From: Leishmania donovani
Lineage: Eukaryota > Euglenozoa > Kinetoplastea > Trypanosomatida > Trypanosomatidae
Reading direction: 5' to 3'
DNA length: 64,000 nt
Assembly (NCBI RefSeq): GCF_000227135.1
Contig: NC_018260.1
Location: forward strand, 20,156 to 84,155
Position 1 is the first letter of the stretch; the number at the start of each line of letters is the position of its first letter. A program made the translations under genes and the position numbers. Shown piece after piece: positions 51,341-61,035 of this stretch. Under the pieces are notes generated by a model. The model saw only the letters and a program-made list of their open reading frames with translations, made no database searches and was not told the origin of the DNA.

Positions 51341-52032
51341 CGGCGCGAGCGGCTCCAGGCCCACCTGCCTGGACGGCACAGCCATGATCAAGGCGAGCCG
51401 CACCCAGCGTCCTGCTCGAGGGCGGAGCCGGTGGTGTGCGGCGTGCGGGTAACAGGGGGTGGTCTAGGGTCATGCCGGATGAGCTCAGGGAGGAAGTCGG
51501 CCGGCCGCAGGCCAGGGCCCTCGGAGACCCTGCACTCTGCCAGCATGTCTGCCGTGCTTCTCCCTGACTCGCTTCAAGCCCCGGCACAAGGCCGGGTGGA
51601 GACCCTCCACAGTGGACTCCCGATGACTCCATGGCGTGGGCGTGGGCGCNNNNNNNNNNNNNNNNNNNNNNNNNNNNNNNNNNNNNNNNNNNNNNNNNNN
51701 NNNNNNNNNNNNNNNNNNNNNNNNNNNNNNNNNNNNNNNNNNNNNNNNAAGCCCCGGCACAAGGCCGGGTGGAGACCCTCCACAGTGGACTCCCGATGAC
51801 TCCATGGCGTGGCTCGGGGCGCCCTCGCCATGCTTCCGCCGCCACCGCCGCACCAGCCCACCCGGTCGGGCGTACGAGATGGCGCATGCGTCGCACACAT
51901 GCACTGCGGCGCTGATCCGTGTGCATCCCCTGCGCGCCTTTTTCGCCTATCGCCCACGCTATTCTCGCCCCTGGATGCCGTGCCTGGATGTGATACACCA
52001 TGCCCGCTGCGGCGGGCAGCACGTGCACACAG
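51341..52032 (-). repeat. SIDER-like retroposon family B, copy B4 (partial, tandem with B3)
   Basis: It starts internally at CGCGGCGCGAGCGG (equivalent to about 50842 in B3) and runs to GTGCACACAGC at 52032, where similarity to B2 ends. A 99-N gap at 51650-51748 is flanked by a repeated segment (51576-51649 and 51749 onward). It lies about 850 bases beyond the ADAT1 stop codon, in the likely 3' UTR. Confidence 0.65.
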
Positions 52033-52882
52033 CAGCTTTAGGGGTGCAACGGCTGCGCGCGCGTGTCTTCTTCGCTGGCATCCGTAGACCCCACTCACAC
52101 ACACGCGACTCCGAGCGTCGACTGGCCAGCCACTGAGCAGACGTGCTCGCGCGTCCTACACGCGGTGCAAAGATGGAGAGCGAGAAACCAACGCCGAGCA
52201 CACACGCACTAGCAAGAAGAGAGAGAAAAGGAAAAATGTGGGCCAGCGCTCAAACGGTCGAATAGGAAGAGGCGTCAGGAGCGCGTGTGCGTGAAGATGT
52301 GGCAGGCAAGGGTGCCCACGGGGGCAGCAACGCGATGGGAGCAAAGATAGAAGGGAAGGCTATGCGGACGCAGGATCGTCTTTATACGTAAGCGGGCGCG
52401 TGCCGTAGAGGTAGGGGCGGGATACGGAGGAGAAGAGGAGATGCGCATCAACGCCACAATCGGCAAGGAAGGTAAGGAGAGAAACCGCCGAAGACAAACN
52501 NNNNNNNNNNNNNNNNNNNNNNNCGCAGAAGAGTGCGGCAAGAGCAAGGTGCCCACATCGACTCCGCGTTGCCACTCGCAGTATTGCGCGGTCCATGTGC
52601 CACCGCACCAAGAGCAGCAGAGGGTACCCAAAACAAAACGCACTCGTCATTGCAGGAGCAGCGACCAGAAGAGGGCACAAGACGGAGGCCCATCCTAAAC
52701 CTTTTCCATGATCAGCGCAGTTTGAAATTTCGTTTTTTTTTGCCTTGAAAGAGCTGTGAAACGGCACCGGCCACGCAGAGAGTACCGTTGGTGTCCGACG
52801 ATGCTGCCTTTCGAGCCCGCAAAGTCCACCACCACCATCACTTCTCACAAGCTGACGCATGCGCACACGCGGGTGCAGATTT
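52033..52882. other. 3' flank of ADAT1 with a 24-N gap; no gene seen
   Basis: N run at 52500-52523. No gene, RNA or repeat was recognised, apart from a short poly-T at about 52733-52741. Confidence 0.45.
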
Positions 52883-54688
52883 TCACGGCGAGCCTTCGAA
52901 GTTCTCCGTGGCGCGTAGGCGTAGATCAGCGCCATCCATGTGCGATGATGATGCCCAGAGAAGCCGTATGGAGTCGTCACCAGTGCCCAGTGGCTGCAGG
53001 TGATGGCGATGCACGCGCTGGCTCATGGAAAGATTCTCTGCGTCAGCAATGATCGTCTGAGCATCACGTTCGCCAATTGCAGCCATGGCGTACGATGCCG
53101 GAGCCGCACTCGCCTTCATGGACGCAGAGATCAGTGCAATCTCTGTGAGGGACGCCTGTAGCTGCCTTACGCGATGATGCATCCACGGACGGGAGAGGGG
53201 GCACTGCTGCCATGGTATCTCTGGCGACGTGCTGCAGCGTCGCGCCAACACGCGCCCTGTCATTCCCTGCGGCAGCCCAGCCTTCGTGTTCAGTACGAGA
53301 GAGCAGTCATGGTCTCCCCCAGAACGGAAGCACTGCCAGCTGCACGTAGCGCTGCCTAAAGCCGGTGCCTCCGCCTCCTCGTCACGGCCACGTTTTCGGC
53401 TAGCCACCACAGACCTGACGCACAGCCACCGGCTGCGCGAGTAGTTGCTGTCAATGGACGCACCAGCATCGCGTAACTTCGCGGCTGCCAGCGGACTTGT
53501 AGCGGCAAAGTCGGCACTGCTAAAGAAGGCGAACTTCGGAGTCGATGGCAGTGTCGCCTCGCTGTCCTTGTGAAGCCAACACCTACGACTTCGCCACTGG
53601 AAGGTGGCCGCTGCATTATCCGCTGCTGCCTGCAAATCCCCCAAGTCCTTAAATGGAGGATGCAGAACATGAATGGAGGACAGTCGCATTGGCACAGGAA
53701 AGATAGGGGCTCGGCGACGGCCTTGCACCCCCAGCGCATGCCACCGCCAGACTTTATCTGTGCAAGACATCGAGAGGTTTGCACGTCCTTTGCCGGGCTT
53801 CACACGTGCAGCGTGCAAAAGCGGTGCAGCCCCGTTGAGCGGCGAATAGTGAGCAGCCAAGGCGTGTCTGTCAACAAAAGTGACTGTGGGAGACGCACAA
53901 TCCGCCTCTTTTGCTGAAGCCTCCGATTGCATGGTGGGGTTGAGCCAGCAGCCACAAGCAGCGCGCAACAGGAGGTGTCCGCTACGGCCTGAGCCTCCCG
54001 CCACGGCAGCCAGCGAGCCGCACATCCATCGAGTGCATACGAGGTGCAGTGCAGCCGTCTCTCGCAGCTCCCACTGCGGGGAGCCCGAAGCGCCGACCGC
54101 CGTGGCGGCATCGCAGTCGCCGCTGCGTCTGCGCAGGAAGAGGTCGGCGTACGCGCGGTCACTGCAGCGTGCGCTCGCCTCCGCTATCCCAAGCAGAAAA
54201 GCAATAAAGCCACGACGCGCCATCACCTCGGCATGACCGTCACGTAGTTCAAGGAGTCGTCTCACCCTCTCGCCTGCGTCAGACGGGGGTGCATCGTGCG
54301 CGGCAAGGCAGCGGGAGCCTGATCCGAGCGAGACACACACGTAGCGCCGCATTGCCGCTTTCGCGCCGCTCTTCACGGCTCCTCCTTCTTCGGCGCACGG
54401 GCATTCAAGGTATGGGATGCTGAGTACAAACGCAGCCACAATAACGGCGCTTTCCTTTCCCTTCGAGCTTGCCCCCTGCTCCGATGTATCCGCCAACGCA
54501 CAGGACGGCCCCGGCCGCAGTGCGCCGTCCGCCAAAGCTCGATGCCACAGCTGGAGCCACACCGGCTGGGGCTGCGCCTCCACGGCACGGTGCACGGCGC
54601 CATGAGGCGTATCGCTCCACAAATGATCGGCAATCCACCTAAGCTGTCCCGCTCTCTCCTCTGGCGTGCTGGCGCCGTTCGCCTCCAT
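52883..54688 (-). CDS. tRNA-specific adenosine deaminase, ADAT1/TAD1 type
   Basis: 601 residues from the ATG at 54688 (the longer frame starts at a GTG). The A-deaminase domain deaminates an adenosine 3' of the tRNA anticodon (A37 of tRNA-Ala in yeast and animals). Visible features: VCVSLGSGSRCLA (117-129) matching the VDLGTGTKC block; DGHAEVMARR with catalytic H152-A-E154; the first zinc Cys at C223 in TRWMCGS; RVKPGKGRANLSMSCTDKVWRW, with the second zinc Cys at C309 and the KPG-x-G inositol-phosphate-linked segment; then PVPMRLSSIHV. Catalytic His, Glu and both Cys are present. The proline that normally precedes the first Cys is Met. The C-terminal 250 residues contain Ala/Ser-rich inserts and a basic KRGRDE stretch. 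It is larger than yeast Tad1 (about 400). Confidence 0.85.
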   Translation of the reverse strand: MEANGASTPEERAGQLRWIADHLWSDTPHGAVHRAVEAQPQPVWLQLWHRALADGALRPGPSCALADTSEQGASSKGKESAVIVAAFVLSIPYLECPCAEEGGAVKSGAKAAMRRYVCVSLGSGSRCLAAHDAPPSDAGERVRRLLELRDGHAEVMARRGFIAFLLGIAEASARCSDRAYADLFLRRRSGDCDAATAVGASGSPQWELRETAALHLVCTRWMCGSLAAVAGGSGRSGHLLLRAACGCWLNPTMQSEASAKEADCASPTVTFVDRHALAAHYSPLNGAAPLLHAARVKPGKGRANLSMSCTDKVWRWHALGVQGRRRAPIFPVPMRLSSIHVLHPPFKDLGDLQAAADNAAATFQWRSRRCWLHKDSEATLPSTPKFAFFSSADFAATSPLAAAKLRDAGASIDSNYSRSRWLCVRSVVASRKRGRDEEAEAPALGSATCSWQCFRSGGDHDCSLVLNTKAGLPQGMTGRVLARRCSTSPEIPWQQCPLSRPWMHHRVRQLQASLTEIALISASMKASAAPASYAMAAIGERDAQTIIADAENLSMSQRVHRHHLQPLGTGDDSIRLLWASSSHMDGADLRLRATENFEGSP

Positions 54689-56438
54689 AAGGGCAGACAA
54701 GTGCACACTTCGCTCTAGGCGAGAGAGAGACTGGAGGGAAAGGAGTCGCTTACAACGAGCGAAGCATCACCCGATTAGCAGCAGCCGTCACTCGCACCAC
54801 TTGGAGGGAGAGGGAGGGGGGCACTCACGCGCCAACTCCTCGCAGCGCTGCAGAAAGACGCTCTGCTGCGGCGCCCTACCTGATCACAGCGTCCGCGTTA
54901 CTGGCAGTGTGGGATGCTCTAGAGCAGCGAGCAGCGCAGTTGGGACCCGGGTGGCTTCGCCCAAACGTGCCCCGTCGACTCCTTCCTGCGCTCGAGCGCT
55001 TACGGCCGCCAAGCACACGCCGCGAAGACGCGTGACAACGAACGGGAGAGAGCTGAAAACACCGAAGGATGAAACGGAAAAGAGAAGAGAGGCAGATTAG
55101 GGTGTGTGAGGTGAGTTTGAGGCGCAGGCACTCGCAGTGTCACTTCGAGAGAGTTTCATCCCCATCAGGCAACGCAAGAGTGCTGCATGATGCCCCGAAG
55201 AGAGCCATCACCCTCTTACTGGTCGTGCGCCACACTCCCGGTCTCTATGAGAGGAAAGTGGTGCAGGGGCATCAGCAACGCTTTTGAAAGCCACGTCGCA
55301 GACAGCCCTCGCCGCCAGAGGTAAAAACAAGCGGGCAAGCGCACCGGCACATACATGCACGCGTGAGCACGACACCAGCAAATGATGTGCCCACCGCCAC
55401 GAGCCTTCCCCATTTGTGTGGAGAGAGGGGGAGGGAGGGAATGTAGTAGTCCTCTGTGCCTGTGCTGATAAAACGGCACACAAAATCGAGAATATTCAAA
55501 GAAAAAGAAGCATTGCAAGCCCACACCCTCCTCCTCCGCGCTGGTGAGTGCAGCCGTACATCACTCTCACAACAGACCGCCTGCACCAAGCACATACGGC
55601 CCCCCGCACGTGGCGGGACGTGAAGCAGGGCGTAATCCACAGAGAGAGAGGGAAGGGGTGAGTCGGGTCGCTCACGGAAGTGTGGGAGAGGTGTGCGCAG
55701 GGCAGCTGGGGGACGGTGACATGAGGGGAAACAAGACGAAAGAAATACAGAGGAAATAAAACCGGCAGGCACAATGCACGCGCCGCCGGCGTCGTGTAAA
55801 AACTAGCGCATACGCGAGCGGCACCTGGCGTGCGGCAACTAGCTGGCAACGGGCGCGTCATTCGACTTCACCAACACTCACGTTGCCCCGCACGACACCT
55901 CGACGCAAACACGCGAGACTACCAAAGTGCATGTCCGCCACTCACTCGCGGAAAGTTGAGCATACGCGAAAAAAGCTCAGCACGACGACATGCTTTGCCG
56001 CAGTCGCCCACGTCCCACAGCAGCGAAAAAAACTAGAACGTTGCCGAACATGAGGCCCGCGAACCGGCAGTGAACACGATAACAGTTCAAAAAAGAAAAC
56101 AAAACCTCGCATCACATGAGCATACAAGTCGCTACGAGACACAGAACGGCGCCCAAGACGACACGCTTCTCCGCTACTCGCCCTCAGGTGGTACCTTCCC
56201 CATCTCCGCCCAACCTCACTCGCGTTGGTGTGCATGCGCTTCAGTTTTAGGAAGACAAACTACGACTAACGTGCGATTTTGGAGCCGATGGCAGCCTCGC
56301 AGCCGAAATCCGCTTTGGTAGAGCACACCGCTCACAGAGATAATCACAGAGATCGGCACAGAGACATGCATGATCAGATGCGCAGCTCAAAAACAAATAG
56401 CCTCGCATGGTCGGCACGTCGATCCCCTCGACGAGCCT
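54689..56438. other. Spacer; no gene seen
   Basis: About 1.75 kb, the 3' flank of TDR1 and 5' region of ADAT1. GA-rich plus-strand sequence at 54720-54745 and 54800-54825 provides possible pyrimidine tracts close to the ADAT1 start. No gene was recognised. Confidence 0.45.
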
Positions 56439-57791
56439 TTACCCGCTCTGGGCCCTCCGTTGGCGCTTACGGATGTGCTCCTTGTACTCCTCCAGTGTAC
56501 GAAACACCGACTTCGCCTCCGGTGTCGCCATGCCAGCCTCTGCCAGCCCATTCAGCAGCGGAAAGTGGGCAAAGAGATCGTACCCACCACTAAACTCCGG
56601 CATAAACGCCTTTGCGCGGACCAGGAAAGGTAGAATAGCCACATCGCCAGCGTTCATCCGCTTGCCGCCGAAGAAGGGGCCCTCACCAAACGGGTGCTTC
56701 GCCAGCTGCTGCTCGAGCTCGCCAGCAGCCCACTGAAGCTCAGCCTTCGCATCCTCGCCACCACGGATGATCCACGACATCAGTCCTCCAACGAAATACC
56801 CAGCGTTTTCCACGAAGAAACCCACCTCGTACTCCTTCTCCGCGTCCCCACGCGGCACCAGCGCACTACCCTTCGTCGCCACGCAGTCGATGTACTGAAC
56901 AATCAGCTGCGACTCGTGTACAGCCTCGCCGCTCGGTGTAAACAGCGCAGGCACCGTATCGCGGGGATTGATATATTTGTACCACTCCGGCTGTGGATGC
57001 AGCGGCACCTCCACTATGTGCATCTGGAACTTGCGCAGCTCAGACGCGAGGCGTGCGCGGTCCACAAAAGGACAGAAAAGATTGCTGTACAGGACGTGCC
57101 CACCATTGGCGCCCATCATTGGCGCGCTCTCCGGCACCAGGTGGCGGTAGTTCTCGATGCACTGCGCCGCCGTCGGCGAAGTCTCACGCACAGACGCGCG
57201 TTGCGCAGCAGCGGCCCACAGCGCCTTCATCCGTGGCGCCTTGCAGAACACGTCGTACCCGGCGTAGTACATCAGAGCAGGTTTCAGCCGCACCAGGAAC
57301 GGCACAAGCGCAACGTCCGCCATCGTGAACTCGCCGTCGCAGTAGTATGGCCCCGTCGTCTGGTTCGCCGCGAGCAGCCCGTCCACGTACGCCGCGTTGT
57401 CATCCATGGCCTTGCGCTTTTCACCACTCAGCGGATCGCGGAGCAGCCCGTGCGCAGCGCCAATGAAATCGCCGACCTGTGCGAGGAAGAACTCAATCTG
57501 GTGCCGTTGCGCCGCCGAGGAACCCATCAGCGCGCCCGCGGGCGCGCCACTGTTGTCCAGGTACTGCGCGATCAGCATCGACTCGAACATAAACCGCTTA
57601 TCCGCATTGCCGACTTCCAGCGTCGGCACTGTCTCACGCGGGTTAATCTGCTTGTACCATTGCGGCATCTCCTCGCGCAGCCCAACAGCAACGCGATCGT
57701 ATGAGACCTGCTTCTCCCGTGCGACGATCTCCACGCGGTGGCAGAACGGGCACGTTGCCGACACGTACAGCTTTAGCGCGCGGGCGGCCAT
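56439..57791 (-). CDS. TDR1: Thiol-dependent reductase 1 (tandem GST-fold, omega-like)
   Basis: 450 residues, ATG at 57791. The protein has two glutathione-transferase-like units in tandem, as in Leishmania TDR1 and Trypanosoma cruzi Tc52. These use glutathione or trypanothione to reduce thiol disulfides and pentavalent arsenic or antimony. Unit 1 begins KLYVSATCPFCHRVEIVARE with a CPFC active site (C14, C17), continues with NPRETVPTLEV (cis-Pro loop) and ESMLIAQYLD, and has a helical C-domain to about 215. Unit 2 begins VLYSNLFCPFVDRARLASEL; it keeps one Cys (C240, CPFV) and has NPRDTVPALF and ESQLIVQYID. The strong internal similarity shows an ancient duplication. TDR1 is of interest in antimonial drug activation. 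Confidence 0.92.
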   Translation of the reverse strand: MAARALKLYVSATCPFCHRVEIVAREKQVSYDRVAVGLREEMPQWYKQINPRETVPTLEVGNADKRFMFESMLIAQYLDNSGAPAGALMGSSAAQRHQIEFFLAQVGDFIGAAHGLLRDPLSGEKRKAMDDNAAYVDGLLAANQTTGPYYCDGEFTMADVALVPFLVRLKPALMYYAGYDVFCKAPRMKALWAAAAQRASVRETSPTAAQCIENYRHLVPESAPMMGANGGHVLYSNLFCPFVDRARLASELRKFQMHIVEVPLHPQPEWYKYINPRDTVPALFTPSGEAVHESQLIVQYIDCVATKGSALVPRGDAEKEYEVGFFVENAGYFVGGLMSWIIRGGEDAKAELQWAAGELEQQLAKHPFGEGPFFGGKRMNAGDVAILPFLVRAKAFMPEFSGGYDLFAHFPLLNGLAEAGMATPEAKSVFRTLEEYKEHIRKRQRRAQSG

Positions 57792-58490
57792 CCTCGACGC
57801 CAGGCACGCAGTGGCTTAGTTGTGGATCGACGGTGCAAGATGAGTGGGGAGCGTCAGCAGCAACACGCAGCGGGCGCACTTCTAACGGGAGAGATGGTGA
57901 GAGACCGTAGGGGAGAACAGAAAAACAAACAGAGAAAAAAGATGGGCTGGGGAGCGGAAGCGAAAGGGCTGCAGGGGACCTGCTTGCTGTGGTGCTCGGC
58001 TGACAGGCAGCAAACACATCCACTCACGTGGACAGCACCAAGCGAGCGAGAAAAAGGCGGGAGATGATGGAGGGGGGGGGAGATGCGGGGTGGGGAGTAG
58101 ATGAGACGATTGGAGACGCGTACGCGTGGGCTCACTTCGCCTCGCACCGCCGGAGGCACAGGCGCGCCGCGCGCGAACGGGGTGGCGCAGATGGGCGAAA
58201 TGGGACGCAATGCAGCACCCAGAGAGCCGATGGGATCACTGCGCTGCAAGTCCATAAAGCAGGGAGTGGAATAGGTATGCTACACGCGCCGCTTATGCTC
58301 ATGGTACGGCCACCGCGAGCATTTGCATGCCTGTGTCCGTGGGCAGGGCCATACATGCTAAACAGGAATATCTGTGAGGGTAGGGGCCGCAGGCATCAGG
58401 CGCATGGAGCGGAGCTGAAAAGTTGTGTATTCGCTAGAAAACCGAGCTCGTCGATTTCTGTTGGCCTCTGATCGCCATCAGCAGCCGCTG
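57792..58490. other. Spacer upstream of TDR1; no gene seen
   Basis: It includes the TDR1 splice region and a G9 tract near 58071-58080. No gene was recognised. Confidence 0.45.
57882..57950 (-). promoter_or_regulatory. Candidate trans-splice acceptor for TDR1
   Basis: In the minus sense CTTTTTTCTCTGTTTGTTTTTCTG and a second CT-rich block are followed by CCCGTTAG, with AG at 57883-57882. This gives a 5' UTR of about 90 nt before the ATG at 57791. Pattern-based prediction. Confidence 0.42.
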
Positions 58491-59507
58491 TCAAGCGGCG
58501 CTGTCCTCGTCAGCGAGGCGTCGAAGGAGAGTCTCGGCAAGGTAACGCGTGTGGTTTCGGCTGAGGCGCGCGTCGAGAACATCTTCTTTGTAGTAGGCGT
58601 TGAGGACCGCAGAGTCCCGGGTGGAGAGCATAGAGTGCTGCATTGTGCGCCAAAGGCGCCTGTTTGCTGTGCCTTCCGTCAACGTCTCCGGTGTAGCCGT
58701 GACGGAGGCGACGTACTCGGACGCCTTCACGGGACTCACGCTCCAGAGGGCTGCCACAAAACTGCACAGCGGTACTAAGAAACGCTGCACATGTGGGGTC
58801 TCGTGCTGCGCAAAGGGCGCGCAGGTGCCATGCTCAGAGCCGATACCAATGTGCAGACGAGAAGGCCCGCTGGTCGAGCGTGTAAACAGCCGCAGCGCGT
58901 CCTCCAAGGTGGCGATGCCGGGCATGGCGAGGTTAGATGTCGGTGGGCGTGCGTTGCCTGACTCCGCGGCATCAGTGCACAAGCGCACGACACCGAATGG
59001 CAGTGCCCCACATGCTGATACAACAAGAACATCCGTGGAGTCCAGATGGCGATGAGACTGGGCAACGCGAGCAACCGCCTCACCCCACATCACTTCGGGC
59101 ACATGCGGCTCGAGAAGTGCGCACCGCACAGGATAACGGGCATCACCAAGCAACAATCGGTCGCACCACACCCCCATATAGTCCACCACCCGACTCGAGT
59201 CCCATGTTTGTGGGCTGCGGAGGGTCTCGGTGCGGCCAAGCCGGCCACGTCGCGCCCGCATCGTGTAAGACTCGTAAAAGTTGCGGGCACGCCCCTGCCG
59301 ATCGCGTGCATGCGCCCGTGTGGTATCCGGGTTGTGTACATCGCTCGGAGAGGGACGGCATTGCAGCAGCAGGTGCTGCGAAACGCGTGTGGCAACAGCG
59401 CCGCGGCTCTCGCGCGCGTCTAAGCCTTCGCCGAACCCCAAGCACACGATCACCTTTTCCACGCGCGGTTTGGTCAGCGAAAACTGAACACGCTGCCCTG
59501 CCTTCAT
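58491..59507 (-). CDS. Peptidyl-tRNA hydrolase-like protein lacking catalytic residues
   Basis: 338 residues from the first ATG (59507); a GTG 13 codons earlier is disregarded. The order of segments follows bacterial-type PTH. VEKVIVCLGFGEGLDARESRGAVA (17-40) stands where MKLIVGLGNPGxxYxxTRHNVG is expected. CALLEPHVPEVMWGEAVARV (129-148) stands for LVKPQTFMNLSGxAV. DSTDVLVVSACGALPFGVVRL (156-176) stands for DDLLVVHDDLDLPxGxVRL. SRLHIGIGSEHG (216-227) stands for the RLRIGIGRP strand. The essential His of TRHN, the Asn in FMN and the Asp of the HDD motif are missing, so hydrolysis is unlikely. Inactive PTH folds act elsewhere as RNA-binding factors (plant CRS2) and a mitochondrial ribosome or RNA role is possible. 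An insertion rich in Arg lies at 55-110. Confidence 0.7.
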   Translation of the reverse strand: MKAGQRVQFSLTKPRVEKVIVCLGFGEGLDARESRGAVATRVSQHLLLQCRPSPSDVHNPDTTRAHARDRQGRARNFYESYTMRARRGRLGRTETLRSPQTWDSSRVVDYMGVWCDRLLLGDARYPVRCALLEPHVPEVMWGEAVARVAQSHRHLDSTDVLVVSACGALPFGVVRLCTDAAESGNARPPTSNLAMPGIATLEDALRLFTRSTSGPSRLHIGIGSEHGTCAPFAQHETPHVQRFLVPLCSFVAALWSVSPVKASEYVASVTATPETLTEGTANRRLWRTMQHSMLSTRDSAVLNAYYKEDVLDARLSRNHTRYLAETLLRRLADEDSAA

Positions 59508-61035
59508 GTTCCAGGCGCACAACGACCCGCAAGTAGCGTGTGCCACTTCCGTTTCTTGTGTCTTTGTGATCCTGTCTCACCGTTCGTGATGCACCTCTGT
59601 GTCCACACGCACTGAAAGCGAGGCGTCGCTGTCGCCTTTCGAGGTTATGTGGGAAAGGATGAAGGAACCGAGGGAAAACAGATGCCCCTTGAAGCTCGGC
59701 GTCCAGGGTTCAATCTTTCCCGCTGTGAGCCAGGCCCAGGCAACGTAGCCGCGCCTAGCAGACGTTCTTCTCGAACTCCTGCGAAACCACTGGCAGAGGT
59801 GCAGCTGCGTATGCTGCAAGCGGGCGGATGTGTGGAGGGGATGAGGGAAGAGTTCGGTTTGGCCAACTTCAAAGGTGAAGAGACGAAGTGCGGCAGCCGC
59901 AGTGTAGGGGGAGGGCGAAGGCAGCACACAGACACCAAGCGAAGAAGACGGCGGAGGCACTACAGCACTCAGACACGGGAGGTGAGGGGTTGGAGATCTG
60001 ACCTGTAGCGCGCGCCATCACGGCACCGTACCGGGAGCCGCAGCGAATGAAATAGGCACTCAGAGACGGGCAAGAAAAAGAGAGAGTTGGAGGAGGGGAA
60101 CGACAACATTGTGCTGCAGCACGCCCTCACCAACAGGAAAGGCAGAGGAGGGAACAGAGAACACCAATGAGTGATGTGCATGGGACGGCCTACATGATTA
60201 ACGCTCCGCGCACCCGTGCGTCACCTGATACGCTCCCGTAGAGGCGGAAAGCTCATAGTTGAAGTTCTGCCAGTGAGCAGCGCATTCGAAATTCGACGTT
60301 GCGGCGCATCGAAGAGAGACGCAAAACGCCAGTGCGCGTGGGTTCTGTCACCAATGCTCTCGCCACTCTGCCAACTGTGGTCGCTGCTTCTCTTCTGTGC
60401 TCGACTCAGCTATCCCTCCTACCCTGCCTCCTCACAGGTCCCTACGCGTCGCGCACCCCCTTTCATGGTTCGCCTAGGTCTCGTCGATCTGAAAAAGAAC
60501 CAATGCGCAGGAAAAAGGGGGCGCCGTTGGTAACACACGAAACACAACTAAGTGAGCGAGTACCAGCGGCACTGTGCCGAAAGCCCTGGGAGGGGGTGAA
60601 GGTTGACCAACGAAAACGCCGCTGCACAACATGTTAGCATCCAAGCACGAACACCGCCACCAGAGGTTGGACACTCAAAAACATGACAGTCGAACTGAGA
60701 GACGCGACACGGCGGGAAGCGCACACGAGCAGACGGCTTCGGGCTGCTCAGGTAGCTGCGTACTCGGTACTGTTGAACGCGCAGCATGCACCTCTACAGA
60801 TACTCGAACAGACAAGCATACGCGTCTGCTGCAAGAGCGTGAGAGGAGCCTGTGATCTCGTACAGATCAAATCGCGCGTCTGCACAGCATGGCTGGTTTC
60901 GCTGCTCCTTGTTAAATCACTGCCTTTCATCACTACACGAGAGTAGCGCGGACGTGGTTCACAAGAAAAAATAAAGAACCGAGGTGATAAAGAGGGAAGA
61001 GGGCTGCCAGGACTGCCGCGCATCACCGACGGGCA
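59508..61035. other. Spacer; no gene seen
   Basis: About 1.5 kb. Short frames on both strands lack domains. A tRNA B-box-like GGTTCAATC near 59708 has no matching A box or cloverleaf. No other feature was seen. Confidence 0.45.

Noticed and set aside
56694..57704. Plus-strand 336-residue frame
   Set aside because: Antisense shadow of TDR1, Arg/His-rich with no domain, caused by high GC at the third codon position of the true gene.
59690..59730. tRNA-like B box (GGTTCAATC)
   Set aside because: No A box, acceptor pairing or anticodon arm could be found around it.
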